From: Flavisolibacter ginsengisoli DSM 18119
GTDB taxonomy: Bacteria > Bacteroidota > Bacteroidia > Chitinophagales > Chitinophagaceae
Length of the DNA stretch: 64,000 bases
NCBI RefSeq assembly: GCF_900129295.1
Contig: NZ_FQUU01000012.1
Span: forward strand, 1 to 64,000
Reading direction: 5' to 3'
Of this stretch, positions 42,582 to 50,583 are shown in pieces. The first letter of the stretch is position 1, and each line of letters begins with the position of its first letter. The position numbers and the translations under genes were made by a program. The notes under the pieces are model-generated. The model was not told the DNA's origin. It made no database searches and worked only from the letters and a program-made list of their open reading frames with translations.

Positions 42582-43964
42582 TCAACCATGCAGCACCTTT
42601 AATTTTTCAGGATCCCATTGCATGATCTTATTACCGAAATAGCTGTCATTGCACAAAAGGGCAGGTGCAGCTGCACGATAACCGAACAATGAATTTTCTA
42701 CCACATTCTTATTGTTCCTTATAGCAGTTGCCCAATTATAGAAATGATCAAAATGCGCACCTTTATATCCTTCTTCTGCAGTGTATTCCAATTTCTCAGG
42801 CGGTTGCATGCTTTTGCGTTCGTAAACATATTCCTTCCCTGAAGCTGCATTTTTTGTTTTAAGCAGTGGATCACCTGCATCAACCACGTTCCGATTTTTG
42901 AATAAGGTTACCTTATCCCACTCAACAGTCATGGATCCTTCACTTCCCACCATGCGCAGGTAATTGGTGCCTCCTGTACCATCCACAAAATTTACCCTGA
43001 GTGATAAATTGAATGGTGGATGAATGTTGGTCTCAGGGTAGTCAAACATACCCAGCATGATATCCGGAACTTCACGGCCATCTTTCCAATAACGAAGTCC
43101 GCCGGTTGCCATGATCTTATTGGGCCCCAGGGAACCGGTTACAAAATGAAGGCTTGAAAATAAATGGACGAACAGGTCCCCCGATACACCGGTACCATAA
43201 TCCCTGTAATTCCTCCATCGGAAAAACCGGGTAGCATCAAAAGGTCTTTTGTTGGTATTGGCAATGAAGGCATCCCAGCCTACAGTTGCAGGAGAAGCAT
43301 CAGCAGGAATGGGGTATTGCCAGGCACCCGTAGGGGACATACGGGCCCAGAATCCCTCAGCATAATTAAGTTGTCCAATAGCGCCAGCCTTCAATAATTC
43401 TTTTGCTTTTTCATTGCCCAGTGAACTCAAGCCCTGGCTGCCTACCTGGTATACTACTTTATTCTTTTCCTGTGCGGCCACTACCGCTGCTCCCTCTGAT
43501 ATCTCGTGCACCATGGGTTTCTCGCAATACACATGCTTGCCTGCATTCATGGCAGCTACAGATATATCCTTATGCCAATGATCCGGAGTGGCAATGATCA
43601 CTGCGTCTATATCCTTGCGGTTGAGAATATCCCGGAAATCACGGGTGGTAGCAATATCATTGCCCCATCTTTTTTTGGCTTCCGCCAAACGCCCATCATA
43701 CAGATCGCATACTGCCAATAGCTTAATCCCTGGTACTGTCAGTGCTGTTGTAGCATCAGCCACTCCCATTCCCCCCGAACCTATCAAAGCAATCTGCAAC
43801 TGGTCATTAGCACTGTAATGCTGTTTTGCACGCTGCAGATTCTCCAGGTGACGGGCCTTGTCGCGGGCGGTAACAATAGATGGAAAGAGCGAAGCCCCTA
43901 TTGCCGCCTTGGTGGCTTTGGTAATAAAAGACCTCCTGGATTTATCGTTTTTTTCCATGTCCAT
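42582..43964 (-). CDS. Gfo/Idh/MocA family oxidoreductase with Tat signal
   Basis: A 460-residue NAD(P)-dependent sugar oxidoreductase. The N terminus carries a twin-arginine signal, KSRRSFITKATKAAIGAS (Arg10-Arg11, Phe13), which implies export of the folded, cofactor-loaded enzyme. The Rossmann fold follows: IALIGSGGMGVADATTAL (~57-74), AVIIATPDHWHKDIS, and the family motif YCEKPMVHE (~143-151), then the C-terminal substrate domain with YRDYGTGVSGDLFVHLFSSL. With DUF1080 next door, oxidation of glycosides at C3 is a reasonable inference. tatC is at 18.6 kb in this window. The start could also be the ATG two codons later. Confidence 0.93.
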   Translation of the reverse strand: MDMEKNDKSRRSFITKATKAAIGASLFPSIVTARDKARHLENLQRAKQHYSANDQLQIALIGSGGMGVADATTALTVPGIKLLAVCDLYDGRLAEAKKRWGNDIATTRDFRDILNRKDIDAVIIATPDHWHKDISVAAMNAGKHVYCEKPMVHEISEGAAVVAAQEKNKVVYQVGSQGLSSLGNEKAKELLKAGAIGQLNYAEGFWARMSPTGAWQYPIPADASPATVGWDAFIANTNKRPFDATRFFRWRNYRDYGTGVSGDLFVHLFSSLHFVTGSLGPNKIMATGGLRYWKDGREVPDIMLGMFDYPETNIHPPFNLSLRVNFVDGTGGTNYLRMVGSEGSMTVEWDKVTLFKNRNVVDAGDPLLKTKNAASGKEYVYERKSMQPPEKLEYTAEEGYKGAHFDHFYNWATAIRNNKNVVENSLFGYRAAAPALLCNDSYFGNKIMQWDPEKLKVLHG

Positions 43965-43989
43965 ATTTTAAGTTACTGTTGAATTTTTA

Positions 43990-45126
43990 TTATACCCTGA
44001 TATAGATCTTCCTTTTATTCATCCACCAACCCACACACCAGCATAGCAGCATATAGGTAATGGCAAAAAGGAAAGACCCCACCGGTCCGGGTGCAATGAC
44101 CTGGAATAATACTTTATTGATCCAGCCAAAAAGGCTATAGCCATTACCCATAGGTATCATAAACAGCACGGTAACCAGTAATTCAGAAAGAAGGTAAATG
44201 ATCAAAGGGTTTTTCCCAACGACCAGGAAAAAGTTCGTCCAACCGCCCTTATTCCAATTCCGCAACTCGATCACATAGATAAGTGCGCCTATGAGTACAA
44301 GATCAATACCTGATGTAAGCAATACAAATGAAGAAGTCCATAGTTTTTTATTCACCGGGAATATCATATTCCACCAGAGTGCTAAAAAGATCAACCCAAA
44401 ACCCACAAGAACCAGGTGGGTGATCGCTTCATAATTCTTTCCTTTTTCACGAATGTATTTACCTGCCAGGTACCCGGCTGTTACGTTAACAATTGCAGGC
44501 AGTGTGCTTAACCATCCTTCGGGGTCAAACGGAATTCCCTCACCATGATATAAATGGTTTGTCCCCATCAGGAATCTATCAAGATACATACCTGCATTCC
44601 CTAGCATGCTGAATGGTTGCTGGTAATCACCGAATATTAGCAGTAAGATCCAATAGCTTAACAAAAGGGATATGCTGACAATAATTATCTGTTTACGCGA
44701 GAGGTAATGAATAAATAGGGAAGCGAAAAAATAGCACAGGGCAATACGTTGCAATACGCCCATGATCCTTGTATGACCTATTGGTGCACCGATTATATGA
44801 TGTTGCGCATCCAGTCTGAAAAAAGGAAACCAATACATAAGGTAACCTAAAAGGAATATCAGTATGGTTCTTGAAAGCACTTTTTTAAAAAAGGCACCAG
44901 AACCTAATTCGCGGTATTTATCCAATGAAAAGCTCATGGCATTGCCTACAGCAAACAAAAAAGATGGGAACACCAGGTCAGTTGGAGTAAAGCCATGCCA
45001 GGTGGCATGCTCCAGGGGTGCAAAAGGTGTAGCTCCGCTGCCCGGTGTATTCACAATGATCATAAAGCAGATGGTCATGCCCCGGAACACATCAAGTGAA
45101 AGAAAGCGTTGCAATGGTGGACGCAT
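43990..45126 (-). CDS. NagX-like membrane acyltransferase (heparan-alpha-glucosaminide N-acetyltransferase-like, DUF5009)
   Basis: A 378-residue membrane protein with about ten helices. Motifs of the HGSNAT/NagX family are plain: FLSLDVFRGMTICFMIIVNT, HATWHGFTPTDLVFPSFLFA (the conserved His in HATWHG is the acetyl carrier position suggested for the human enzyme), and GHTRIMGVLQRIALCYFFAS. In Bacteroidota these genes sit with glycoside hydrolases and are thought to acylate amino sugars or other sugars across the inner membrane. The oxidoreductase gene follows 25 bp later and the small lipoprotein gene ends 10 bp before it, so they form one transcription unit. Substrate is inference. Confidence 0.88.
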   Translation of the reverse strand: MRPPLQRFLSLDVFRGMTICFMIIVNTPGSGATPFAPLEHATWHGFTPTDLVFPSFLFAVGNAMSFSLDKYRELGSGAFFKKVLSRTILIFLLGYLMYWFPFFRLDAQHHIIGAPIGHTRIMGVLQRIALCYFFASLFIHYLSRKQIIIVSISLLLSYWILLLIFGDYQQPFSMLGNAGMYLDRFLMGTNHLYHGEGIPFDPEGWLSTLPAIVNVTAGYLAGKYIREKGKNYEAITHLVLVGFGLIFLALWWNMIFPVNKKLWTSSFVLLTSGIDLVLIGALIYVIELRNWNKGGWTNFFLVVGKNPLIIYLLSELLVTVLFMIPMGNGYSLFGWINKVLFQVIAPGPVGSFLFAITYMLLCWCVGWWMNKRKIYIRV

Positions 45127-45136
45127 AATAAAGATT

Positions 45137-45469
45137 TTAATGGATCTGGGAACTATCTCCTGTTATTGTTTGAATCACAGACTTGCCATCTGGCGTAAAT
45201 AGTACGCGGCCATTTTCGTGGTGTATGTTTCCTGATGAATCTTTGAACACATAGCCCAGCGAATATTGCAAAGGATCTTTAAAATTGCTGTCGGGCCAGT
45301 TGTGCAAAGTATCCTCTTTAAACGATTCGACATCAAAGTCTGTGGACCTGGGAGGTAGCTTAGCTCGAATTTCATCTTTTGCCCTGATCTGTCTTTTATC
45401 ACTGTCAAATCCGGCTGATTCACAACTAATGAGAAGCAATACTGTTACAATAACAAATAATATGCGCAT
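45137..45469 (-). CDS. Hypothetical small lipoprotein
   Basis: A 110-residue lipoprotein with a clear signal (MRILFVIVTVLLLISC, Cys16 after LLIS). The mature part is charged, with VLFTPDGKSVIQTITGDSSQ near the end and a Lys/Arg-rich stretch RQIRAKDEIRAKLPPR. I recognise no domain. It is the first gene of the leftward cluster and lies 10 bp upstream of the NagX-like gene, so co-transcription is likely. Confidence 0.78.
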   Translation of the reverse strand: MRILFVIVTVLLLISCESAGFDSDKRQIRAKDEIRAKLPPRSTDFDVESFKEDTLHNWPDSNFKDPLQYSLGYVFKDSSGNIHHENGRVLFTPDGKSVIQTITGDSSQIH

Positions 45470-45615
45470 GTAAGTGAGATATGTATAGGTAGTTAAGGTA
45501 AGAAATTATTTATTGTATATTTCTATTCCTTTGAATCTGGAGATCTACCGGTTATCAAAAAACTATTAGTATAAATCTTTTACTAACTATTTTCCACCTT
45601 AAATACTTACCAGAT

Positions 45616-47511
45616 ATGTTTCGTTTGATCGTAGTCGTTTTATTTACCATTTCCTTTAACCTGGCACATGCCCAGGAACTCTATACTCCACGTGATGTTA
45701 AAAAAGCTTATGAGAAGGGGACGCGTTCCAGGGACGGTAGGCCTGGAAGTAACTACTGGCAAAACAGGGCACACTATAATATTTCCCTTTCTGTTGCGCC
45801 CCCTAATCGTACCATCCAGGGTAGTGAAACCATCACCTACTTCAATAATAGTCCCGACACTTTATCATTCCTTGCCTTTAAGCTCATTGTGAACATTCAC
45901 AAACCAGGTGCACCAAGAACCGGAGGTGCAAATGAAAAATACCTTACACAGGGTGTACATATTGATTCTTTTTCAGTAAATGGAAAAGCCCAGGCCTGGA
46001 ATAACCAGCCTTATTATTATACCACGGTGCCTGTGAAACTAAATCAACCCTTGAATGCCAAAGACTCAGTTCAGTTATTTATCAAATGGCATTACGATGT
46101 GTCTCTTCAAAGCGGCAGGGAAGGCATGATCGATTCCACTAGCTATTTCCTGGCCTATAGTTATCCCCGTGTAGCTGTCTATGATGATTACCAGGGATGG
46201 GATTTCACCAATTTTAATGATGCACTTGAGTTTTATAATGACTTTAATAGTTATTCGGTGCAGGTGCAGGTGCCGGAAAACTATGTTGTTTGGGGGACCG
46301 GCACACTTTTAAATCCTTCGGAAGTATTACAACCCGGCATTGCAAAAAAGTTCAGTAACTCTCTGACCTCAGATGAAGTGGTGCATGTCGCTACCCAACA
46401 GGAGCTTTTGCAAAAACAGGTCACCAGGCAAAACGGCATGAATACCTGGAAGTTCTCAGCCCATAATGTACCGGATGTGGCTTTTGGAATCAGCGATCAT
46501 TTTGTATGGGATGCATCCAGCGTTGTAGTGGATGGTAAAACGGGTAGAAGGGCTTCCGCACAGGCAGCGTATAATGATACAGCGGCCGATTTCCATCATG
46601 TAGTTCATTTCGCAAAAGAGGCCCTTGCCTGGTTATCTAACAACTGGCCTGGCATTCCTTACCCATATGAAAAGACAACCGTTTTCCAGGGATATGCAGG
46701 TATGGAATACCCAATGATGGCTAATGATGAAACCTATGACGACACCTCATTTTCCCGTTTTGTGGCCATGCATGAAATAGCGCATACCTACATGCCATTT
46801 TATATGGGGATAAATGAAACGCGCTATGGATTTATGGATGAAGGCTGGGCTACTACATTTGAGTGCCTGTTTAACCGGGACATGATGGGCACTGAGAAGG
46901 CTGACTCCATGTTCAAACTATTCCGGGTCGTGGACTGGAACAATGACCCCTCACAATCTCAAGACCTTCCTATTATTACACCTGGCCCTAACCTTAGCGG
47001 TGGTGGCCTGGGCATTAATGAATATGGCAAGCCCGCTCTGGGTTACCTTGCCATTAAGGATATGCTTGGAGATCAACTTTTCAAAAAATGTCTACATGAA
47101 TACATGAGCCAATGGAATGGCAAACACCCCCTCCCCTGGGATTTCTTCTATTCTTTTAACAGGACCTCGGGACAGAATTTAGATTGGTTCTGGAACAACT
47201 GGTTCTTTTCCCATAATTACATTGACCTGTCAATCAAAAATATAAGCAAGACTAAAACGGGTTCTTTTGTGGCTATTGAGAATGTTGGTGGAATGGCTGC
47301 ACCCTTTGACCTGTTTATTCATTACAAGGATGGAACTTCAGAAAGAATTCACCAATCGGCTGCAGTTTGGAAGAATAACCAGCACAAGTCTCTAATAAAG
47401 ATCAAATCAAAAAAAGAACCTGATTCAGTAAGAATAGACGGAGGCCTTTTTATGGATGCTGACAATAGCAATAATAGCTGGCCCCGGGATAAATCTATTG
47501 CCTACAAATGA
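45616..47511 (+). CDS. M1 family metallopeptidase
   Basis: A 631-residue exported aminopeptidase with signal peptide ending FNLAHAQ. The N-terminal beta-domain (~40-250) precedes a thermolysin-like catalytic domain: GYAGMEYPMM is the exopeptidase-type GxMEN-like motif (GMEY here instead of GAMEN), and HEIAH with His386/His390 plus Glu409 in MDEGWATTF forms the zinc site HExxH-x18-E. A C-terminal beta region completes it. The altered GMEY motif is common in this Bacteroidota subgroup. It is divergent from the lipoprotein cluster and ends at a strong terminator. Confidence 0.94.
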   Translation: MFRLIVVVLFTISFNLAHAQELYTPRDVKKAYEKGTRSRDGRPGSNYWQNRAHYNISLSVAPPNRTIQGSETITYFNNSPDTLSFLAFKLIVNIHKPGAPRTGGANEKYLTQGVHIDSFSVNGKAQAWNNQPYYYTTVPVKLNQPLNAKDSVQLFIKWHYDVSLQSGREGMIDSTSYFLAYSYPRVAVYDDYQGWDFTNFNDALEFYNDFNSYSVQVQVPENYVVWGTGTLLNPSEVLQPGIAKKFSNSLTSDEVVHVATQQELLQKQVTRQNGMNTWKFSAHNVPDVAFGISDHFVWDASSVVVDGKTGRRASAQAAYNDTAADFHHVVHFAKEALAWLSNNWPGIPYPYEKTTVFQGYAGMEYPMMANDETYDDTSFSRFVAMHEIAHTYMPFYMGINETRYGFMDEGWATTFECLFNRDMMGTEKADSMFKLFRVVDWNNDPSQSQDLPIITPGPNLSGGGLGINEYGKPALGYLAIKDMLGDQLFKKCLHEYMSQWNGKHPLPWDFFYSFNRTSGQNLDWFWNNWFFSHNYIDLSIKNISKTKTGSFVAIENVGGMAAPFDLFIHYKDGTSERIHQSAAVWKNNQHKSLIKIKSKKEPDSVRIDGGLFMDADNSNNSWPRDKSIAYK

Positions 47512-47533
47512 TGAATGTATTGAATCCCACAAT

Positions 47534-47568
47534 AAAAGACCGGCCAGGCTTCACCTGGCCGGTCTTTT
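47534..47568. terminator. Strong bidirectional terminator
   Basis: A perfect 15-bp GC-rich stem (47534-47548 with 47554-47568) with a 5-nt loop, ending in T's on either strand, after the M1 peptidase gene. Confidence 0.92.
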
Positions 47569-47707
47569 ATTTATAACGATAGCTTACTGAATTATACTCT
47601 TAAAGTTTTTCTTTGCCCGAATGCAGATCTTAATGAAATATACATGCTGAGCTTCAACAAATAATGGTGCTCTCTGTTGAATAAAAATAGCATTGCATAC
47701 AATACTG

Positions 47708-49210
47708 TTACAGCCCGGTATAAATACTTTCTGTTACTTCAGCAGGTATGCATCTATCTCCAATAATCCTGACAGGAAATTGAACAGTCACCTTGGTACC
47801 CATGTGTAGCTGGCTTTCTATGGCTACGTTACCTCCTAATATAGCAGCCCGGCTGCGCATATTTGTCAGGCCAATGCCATTGGTCTTTTGAGAAGTATCA
47901 AAACCAACCCCATTGTCTTTAATCACAAGTTGTACTATTCCATTCACATGCTCTAACATAACATCCACTATGCTGGCCTTAGCGTATTTAATAATATTGG
48001 TCAGCTGTTCCTGAACAATGCGGTAAATAGTAAGGTGTAACTCATTATCCATTTCAGAACAGTTTTCCATATTTATACTAAGATTCACATTCATTTGAGA
48101 AGCAGTGCTTATGGAGGTTGCCAGGTCATTCAGTGTTTCTCTGAAATTTATTTTGCCTAAAGAAGGCGCCGACAATTGCTTTGACAAGCTCCGGATATCA
48201 TCTATGGTCCTGTTTAGCAGTAAGGAGCATTTGGAAAGTATTTCGTTACTATCAACCCTATCATCCTTACAGAGCTCTATATACAATTTTACAGTCGTCA
48301 GCACCTGGTTCACATTATCATGTAATTCACTGCTTACCTTGGCTCTTTCCAATTCCTGCCCTTTAATTGCAGCATAAGTGATCTTGCGGTTATAAAGGTC
48401 TCGTTCCGCTTCCAGCTTTTTTTGTAATAGTACATTTTCTGTGATATCATTTGCAATACCCAACAAGCGATTGATATTACCATTTTCATCAACCAGTGGA
48501 ATGACCCGTATCTCGCCATATTTTATTCCTGCCGGGTGGGCCGCCTCCTCTACATAGTCAATGATCCGGTAGGATCTTATCGCTTCATTGTATTTCTCAT
48601 GTACCAACTCATGAGAAGATGCAGGCATCACAGATTCAATAGGCTTGCCAATTACCTGCTCTTTCGACCATCCTGTAACCTTTGAAAAAGCCGTATTAAT
48701 TCTCTCAAAAGTGAACCTGGAATTACCCTCCACTTTTATCAACCACATTGGATCTATCGCCCCATTGAACATCTGGGACAACTGGTGTTCGCTCGCCTGC
48801 AGGGCTAAACTATTTTGCATTTGAAGTGTGACATCCTGCACCAGGGACAAAATGTTAACGACTTGCCTGGCATCATCTACCAGGGCAGAATTATACCACT
48901 GGCAATAGATCACTTCTCCCGAAGCGGTATAATTTCTATTGATGCCCTGGTTATGCAACACCTTTCCCGAGGATATTTCTTCAATGACCTGTATCACCTT
49001 ATCGGCATCTTCCACATACACCATACTTTCAATTGAAATAGGGTTTTGCAAATAGGCACCGGGTTCCCAACCAAATATTTCCTGGGCTTTTTCTGATGAG
49101 TAAATTATATTTAAATGGCTGTCACATAAGATGATTCCTAAAGAAGAATTCTCGAGATGGTACGTTAAGCTCAGGTTATCAATGATCTCGTTCAGATGCG
49201 GAGCTGACAT
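47708..49210 (-). CDS. Soluble PAS-domain sensor histidine kinase (HisKA_3 type)
   Basis: A 500-residue cytoplasmic kinase with no membrane helix. Two PAS regions are visible: ~8-130 (SSLGIILCDSHLNIIYSSEK, IFGWEPGAY) and ~145-265 (NGAIDPMWLIKVEGNSRFTF, VTGWSKEQVIGKP), each with a PAC-like end. The dimerisation/phosphotransfer helix has SSELHDNVNQVLTTVKLYIE with His297, as in NarL-partner kinases (HisKA_3). The ATPase domain has IYRIVQEQLTNIIKYAKAS (N box), DNGVGFD (G1) and GIGLTNMRSRA (G2). No response regulator adjoins it; the usual partner is a LuxR-type regulator elsewhere. Confidence 0.93.
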   Translation of the reverse strand: MSAPHLNEIIDNLSLTYHLENSSLGIILCDSHLNIIYSSEKAQEIFGWEPGAYLQNPISIESMVYVEDADKVIQVIEEISSGKVLHNQGINRNYTASGEVIYCQWYNSALVDDARQVVNILSLVQDVTLQMQNSLALQASEHQLSQMFNGAIDPMWLIKVEGNSRFTFERINTAFSKVTGWSKEQVIGKPIESVMPASSHELVHEKYNEAIRSYRIIDYVEEAAHPAGIKYGEIRVIPLVDENGNINRLLGIANDITENVLLQKKLEAERDLYNRKITYAAIKGQELERAKVSSELHDNVNQVLTTVKLYIELCKDDRVDSNEILSKCSLLLNRTIDDIRSLSKQLSAPSLGKINFRETLNDLATSISTASQMNVNLSINMENCSEMDNELHLTIYRIVQEQLTNIIKYAKASIVDVMLEHVNGIVQLVIKDNGVGFDTSQKTNGIGLTNMRSRAAILGGNVAIESQLHMGTKVTVQFPVRIIGDRCIPAEVTESIYTGL

Positions 49211-49324
49211 GTTGAGTTTTTTGCTATTGATCTCTTCTCACTTCTCCAATTCCCAAACATATATTATTAATCAAAATGAAAAGGAGACCGATTCTTACCT
49301 AATTATTTATCCGGTTTCATAGTT

Positions 49325-49543
49325 TTACCATACCACATACCACTTTCCTTCTTTATCCTTTGCATAGTTCAATCCATTGCTCATTACATGAACTTCAATT
49401 CCCTGCTTATCAACAAAATTCTTTTGTTCATACACCCGCACACCATTATTTTCCCTCGTCAGGTATACTACAAGTGCATTTAGGGTAGGCTGCACCTCGT
49501 GCAGCCATTGCTCATCACTTTCACGAACAAATGCCTGGCTCAT
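49325..49543 (-). CDS. Small conserved hypothetical protein
   Basis: A 72-residue cytoplasmic protein, MSQAFVRESDEQWLHEVQPT at the N terminus and KDKEGKWYVVW at the C terminus, with TLNALVVYLTRENNGVRVYE in between. The even composition, good start and separate location argue for a real gene. I do not recognise a named family; the sequence has the look of a small DNA- or protein-binding beta domain. It lies alone between the kinase and channel genes. Confidence 0.65.
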   Translation of the reverse strand: MSQAFVRESDEQWLHEVQPTLNALVVYLTRENNGVRVYEQKNFVDKQGIEVHVMSNGLNYAKDKEGKWYVVW

Positions 49544-49707
49544 AGTTATTGCATTTTATATAAACTATTTATTGAAAATATTATGCCCTTTGTTATTTCC
49601 CGGCCAAAAGAACAATAGAAACTCATCCTTTGACCAACGATTAGTTTCAAAACGCATGGATAAAATTATGAAGCTCTACGGGTGTTAACTACCTTTATTA
49701 AGGAAGA

Positions 49708-50535
49708 ATGAAAGCAAAAACTTCACATGCAGATGGTAGCAACTGGCAGAAAAAACTGCACGATGTGATCTATGAATCCAACACTACTGCCGGAAAAGCC
49801 TTTGATGTCACGCTTCTGGTTGTCATATTGGCTAGTATACTGGTGGTTATGCTGGATAGTGTCAAACGTTACCATCTACGTTATGGAACGCTGTTCGATG
49901 TTTTGGAATTGACATTTACCATCCTATTTACAATTGAATACATCCTTCGGCTTATCTGTATTAAAAGACCCCTTCTTTATGTCCGTTCTTTTCTCGGCAC
50001 TATTGACCTGCTGGCCATTATCCCTTCCTACCTCAGTATCTTTTTTATAGGCGCCCAATCATTGCTGGTGTTGCGTGCCCTGCGCCTGCTGCGTATATTC
50101 AGGATCTTCAAGCTCAATCATTATTTAAGTGAAATGGATTACCTGGGGAGTGCACTAAGGGCCAGCCTGAAAAAGATCAGCATATTCATGCTGGTAGTCT
50201 TATCGCTGGTTATTATTCTTGGGTCTGTTATGTACCTGGTAGAAAATGGAGAGAATGGATTTGACAGCATACCTGACAGCATCTACTGGGCTATTGTTAC
50301 CATTACCACTGTTGGTTATGGTGATATATCACCCGTTACTCCTATGGGTAAATTTATAGCCTCCGTCATCATGATCATAGGTTATGGCATCATTGCCGTA
50401 CCCACGGGTATATTCACTGCCGAAGTGGCCATGGCCCGCCGGCAGACCAAAGGCTCAGAGGTTTGCCCCAATTGTGGTCGTGAAGGTCATGATAGCAATG
50501 CCCGTTATTGTAAATTCTGTGGGTCTAAACTATAA
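49708..50535 (+). CDS. Voltage-gated-type potassium channel with C-terminal zinc ribbon
   Basis: A 275-residue six-helix channel. S1 (~30-50) starts at VTLLVVILASILVVMLDSV; the S4-type helix (~128-146) has Arg at every third or fourth place (VLRALRLLRIFRIFKLNHYL); the pore loop contains the selectivity filter TVGYGD (201-206), and S6 follows. The last 25 residues are a zinc ribbon, EVCPNCGREGHDSNARYCKF and CG, with CxxC pairs, which is not part of classic Kv channels. It should be an inner-membrane K+ channel possibly gated or tethered through the ribbon. A near-consensus -7 (TACCTTTA, 49690-49697) precedes the start. Confidence 0.9.
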   Translation: MKAKTSHADGSNWQKKLHDVIYESNTTAGKAFDVTLLVVILASILVVMLDSVKRYHLRYGTLFDVLELTFTILFTIEYILRLICIKRPLLYVRSFLGTIDLLAIIPSYLSIFFIGAQSLLVLRALRLLRIFRIFKLNHYLSEMDYLGSALRASLKKISIFMLVVLSLVIILGSVMYLVENGENGFDSIPDSIYWAIVTITTVGYGDISPVTPMGKFIASVIMIIGYGIIAVPTGIFTAEVAMARRQTKGSEVCPNCGREGHDSNARYCKFCGSKL

Positions 50536-50539
50536 AACA

Positions 50540-50564
50540 AAAGGTGAAGCAGTGCTTCACCTTT
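50540..50564. terminator. Terminator between channel and S9 peptidase genes
   Basis: A perfect 11-bp stem (50540-50550 with 50554-50564) with a 3-nt loop, A and T flanks; serves the channel gene and possibly the convergent S9 gene. Confidence 0.8.
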
Positions 50565-50583
50565 ACAACAAACATTTTTCTAT

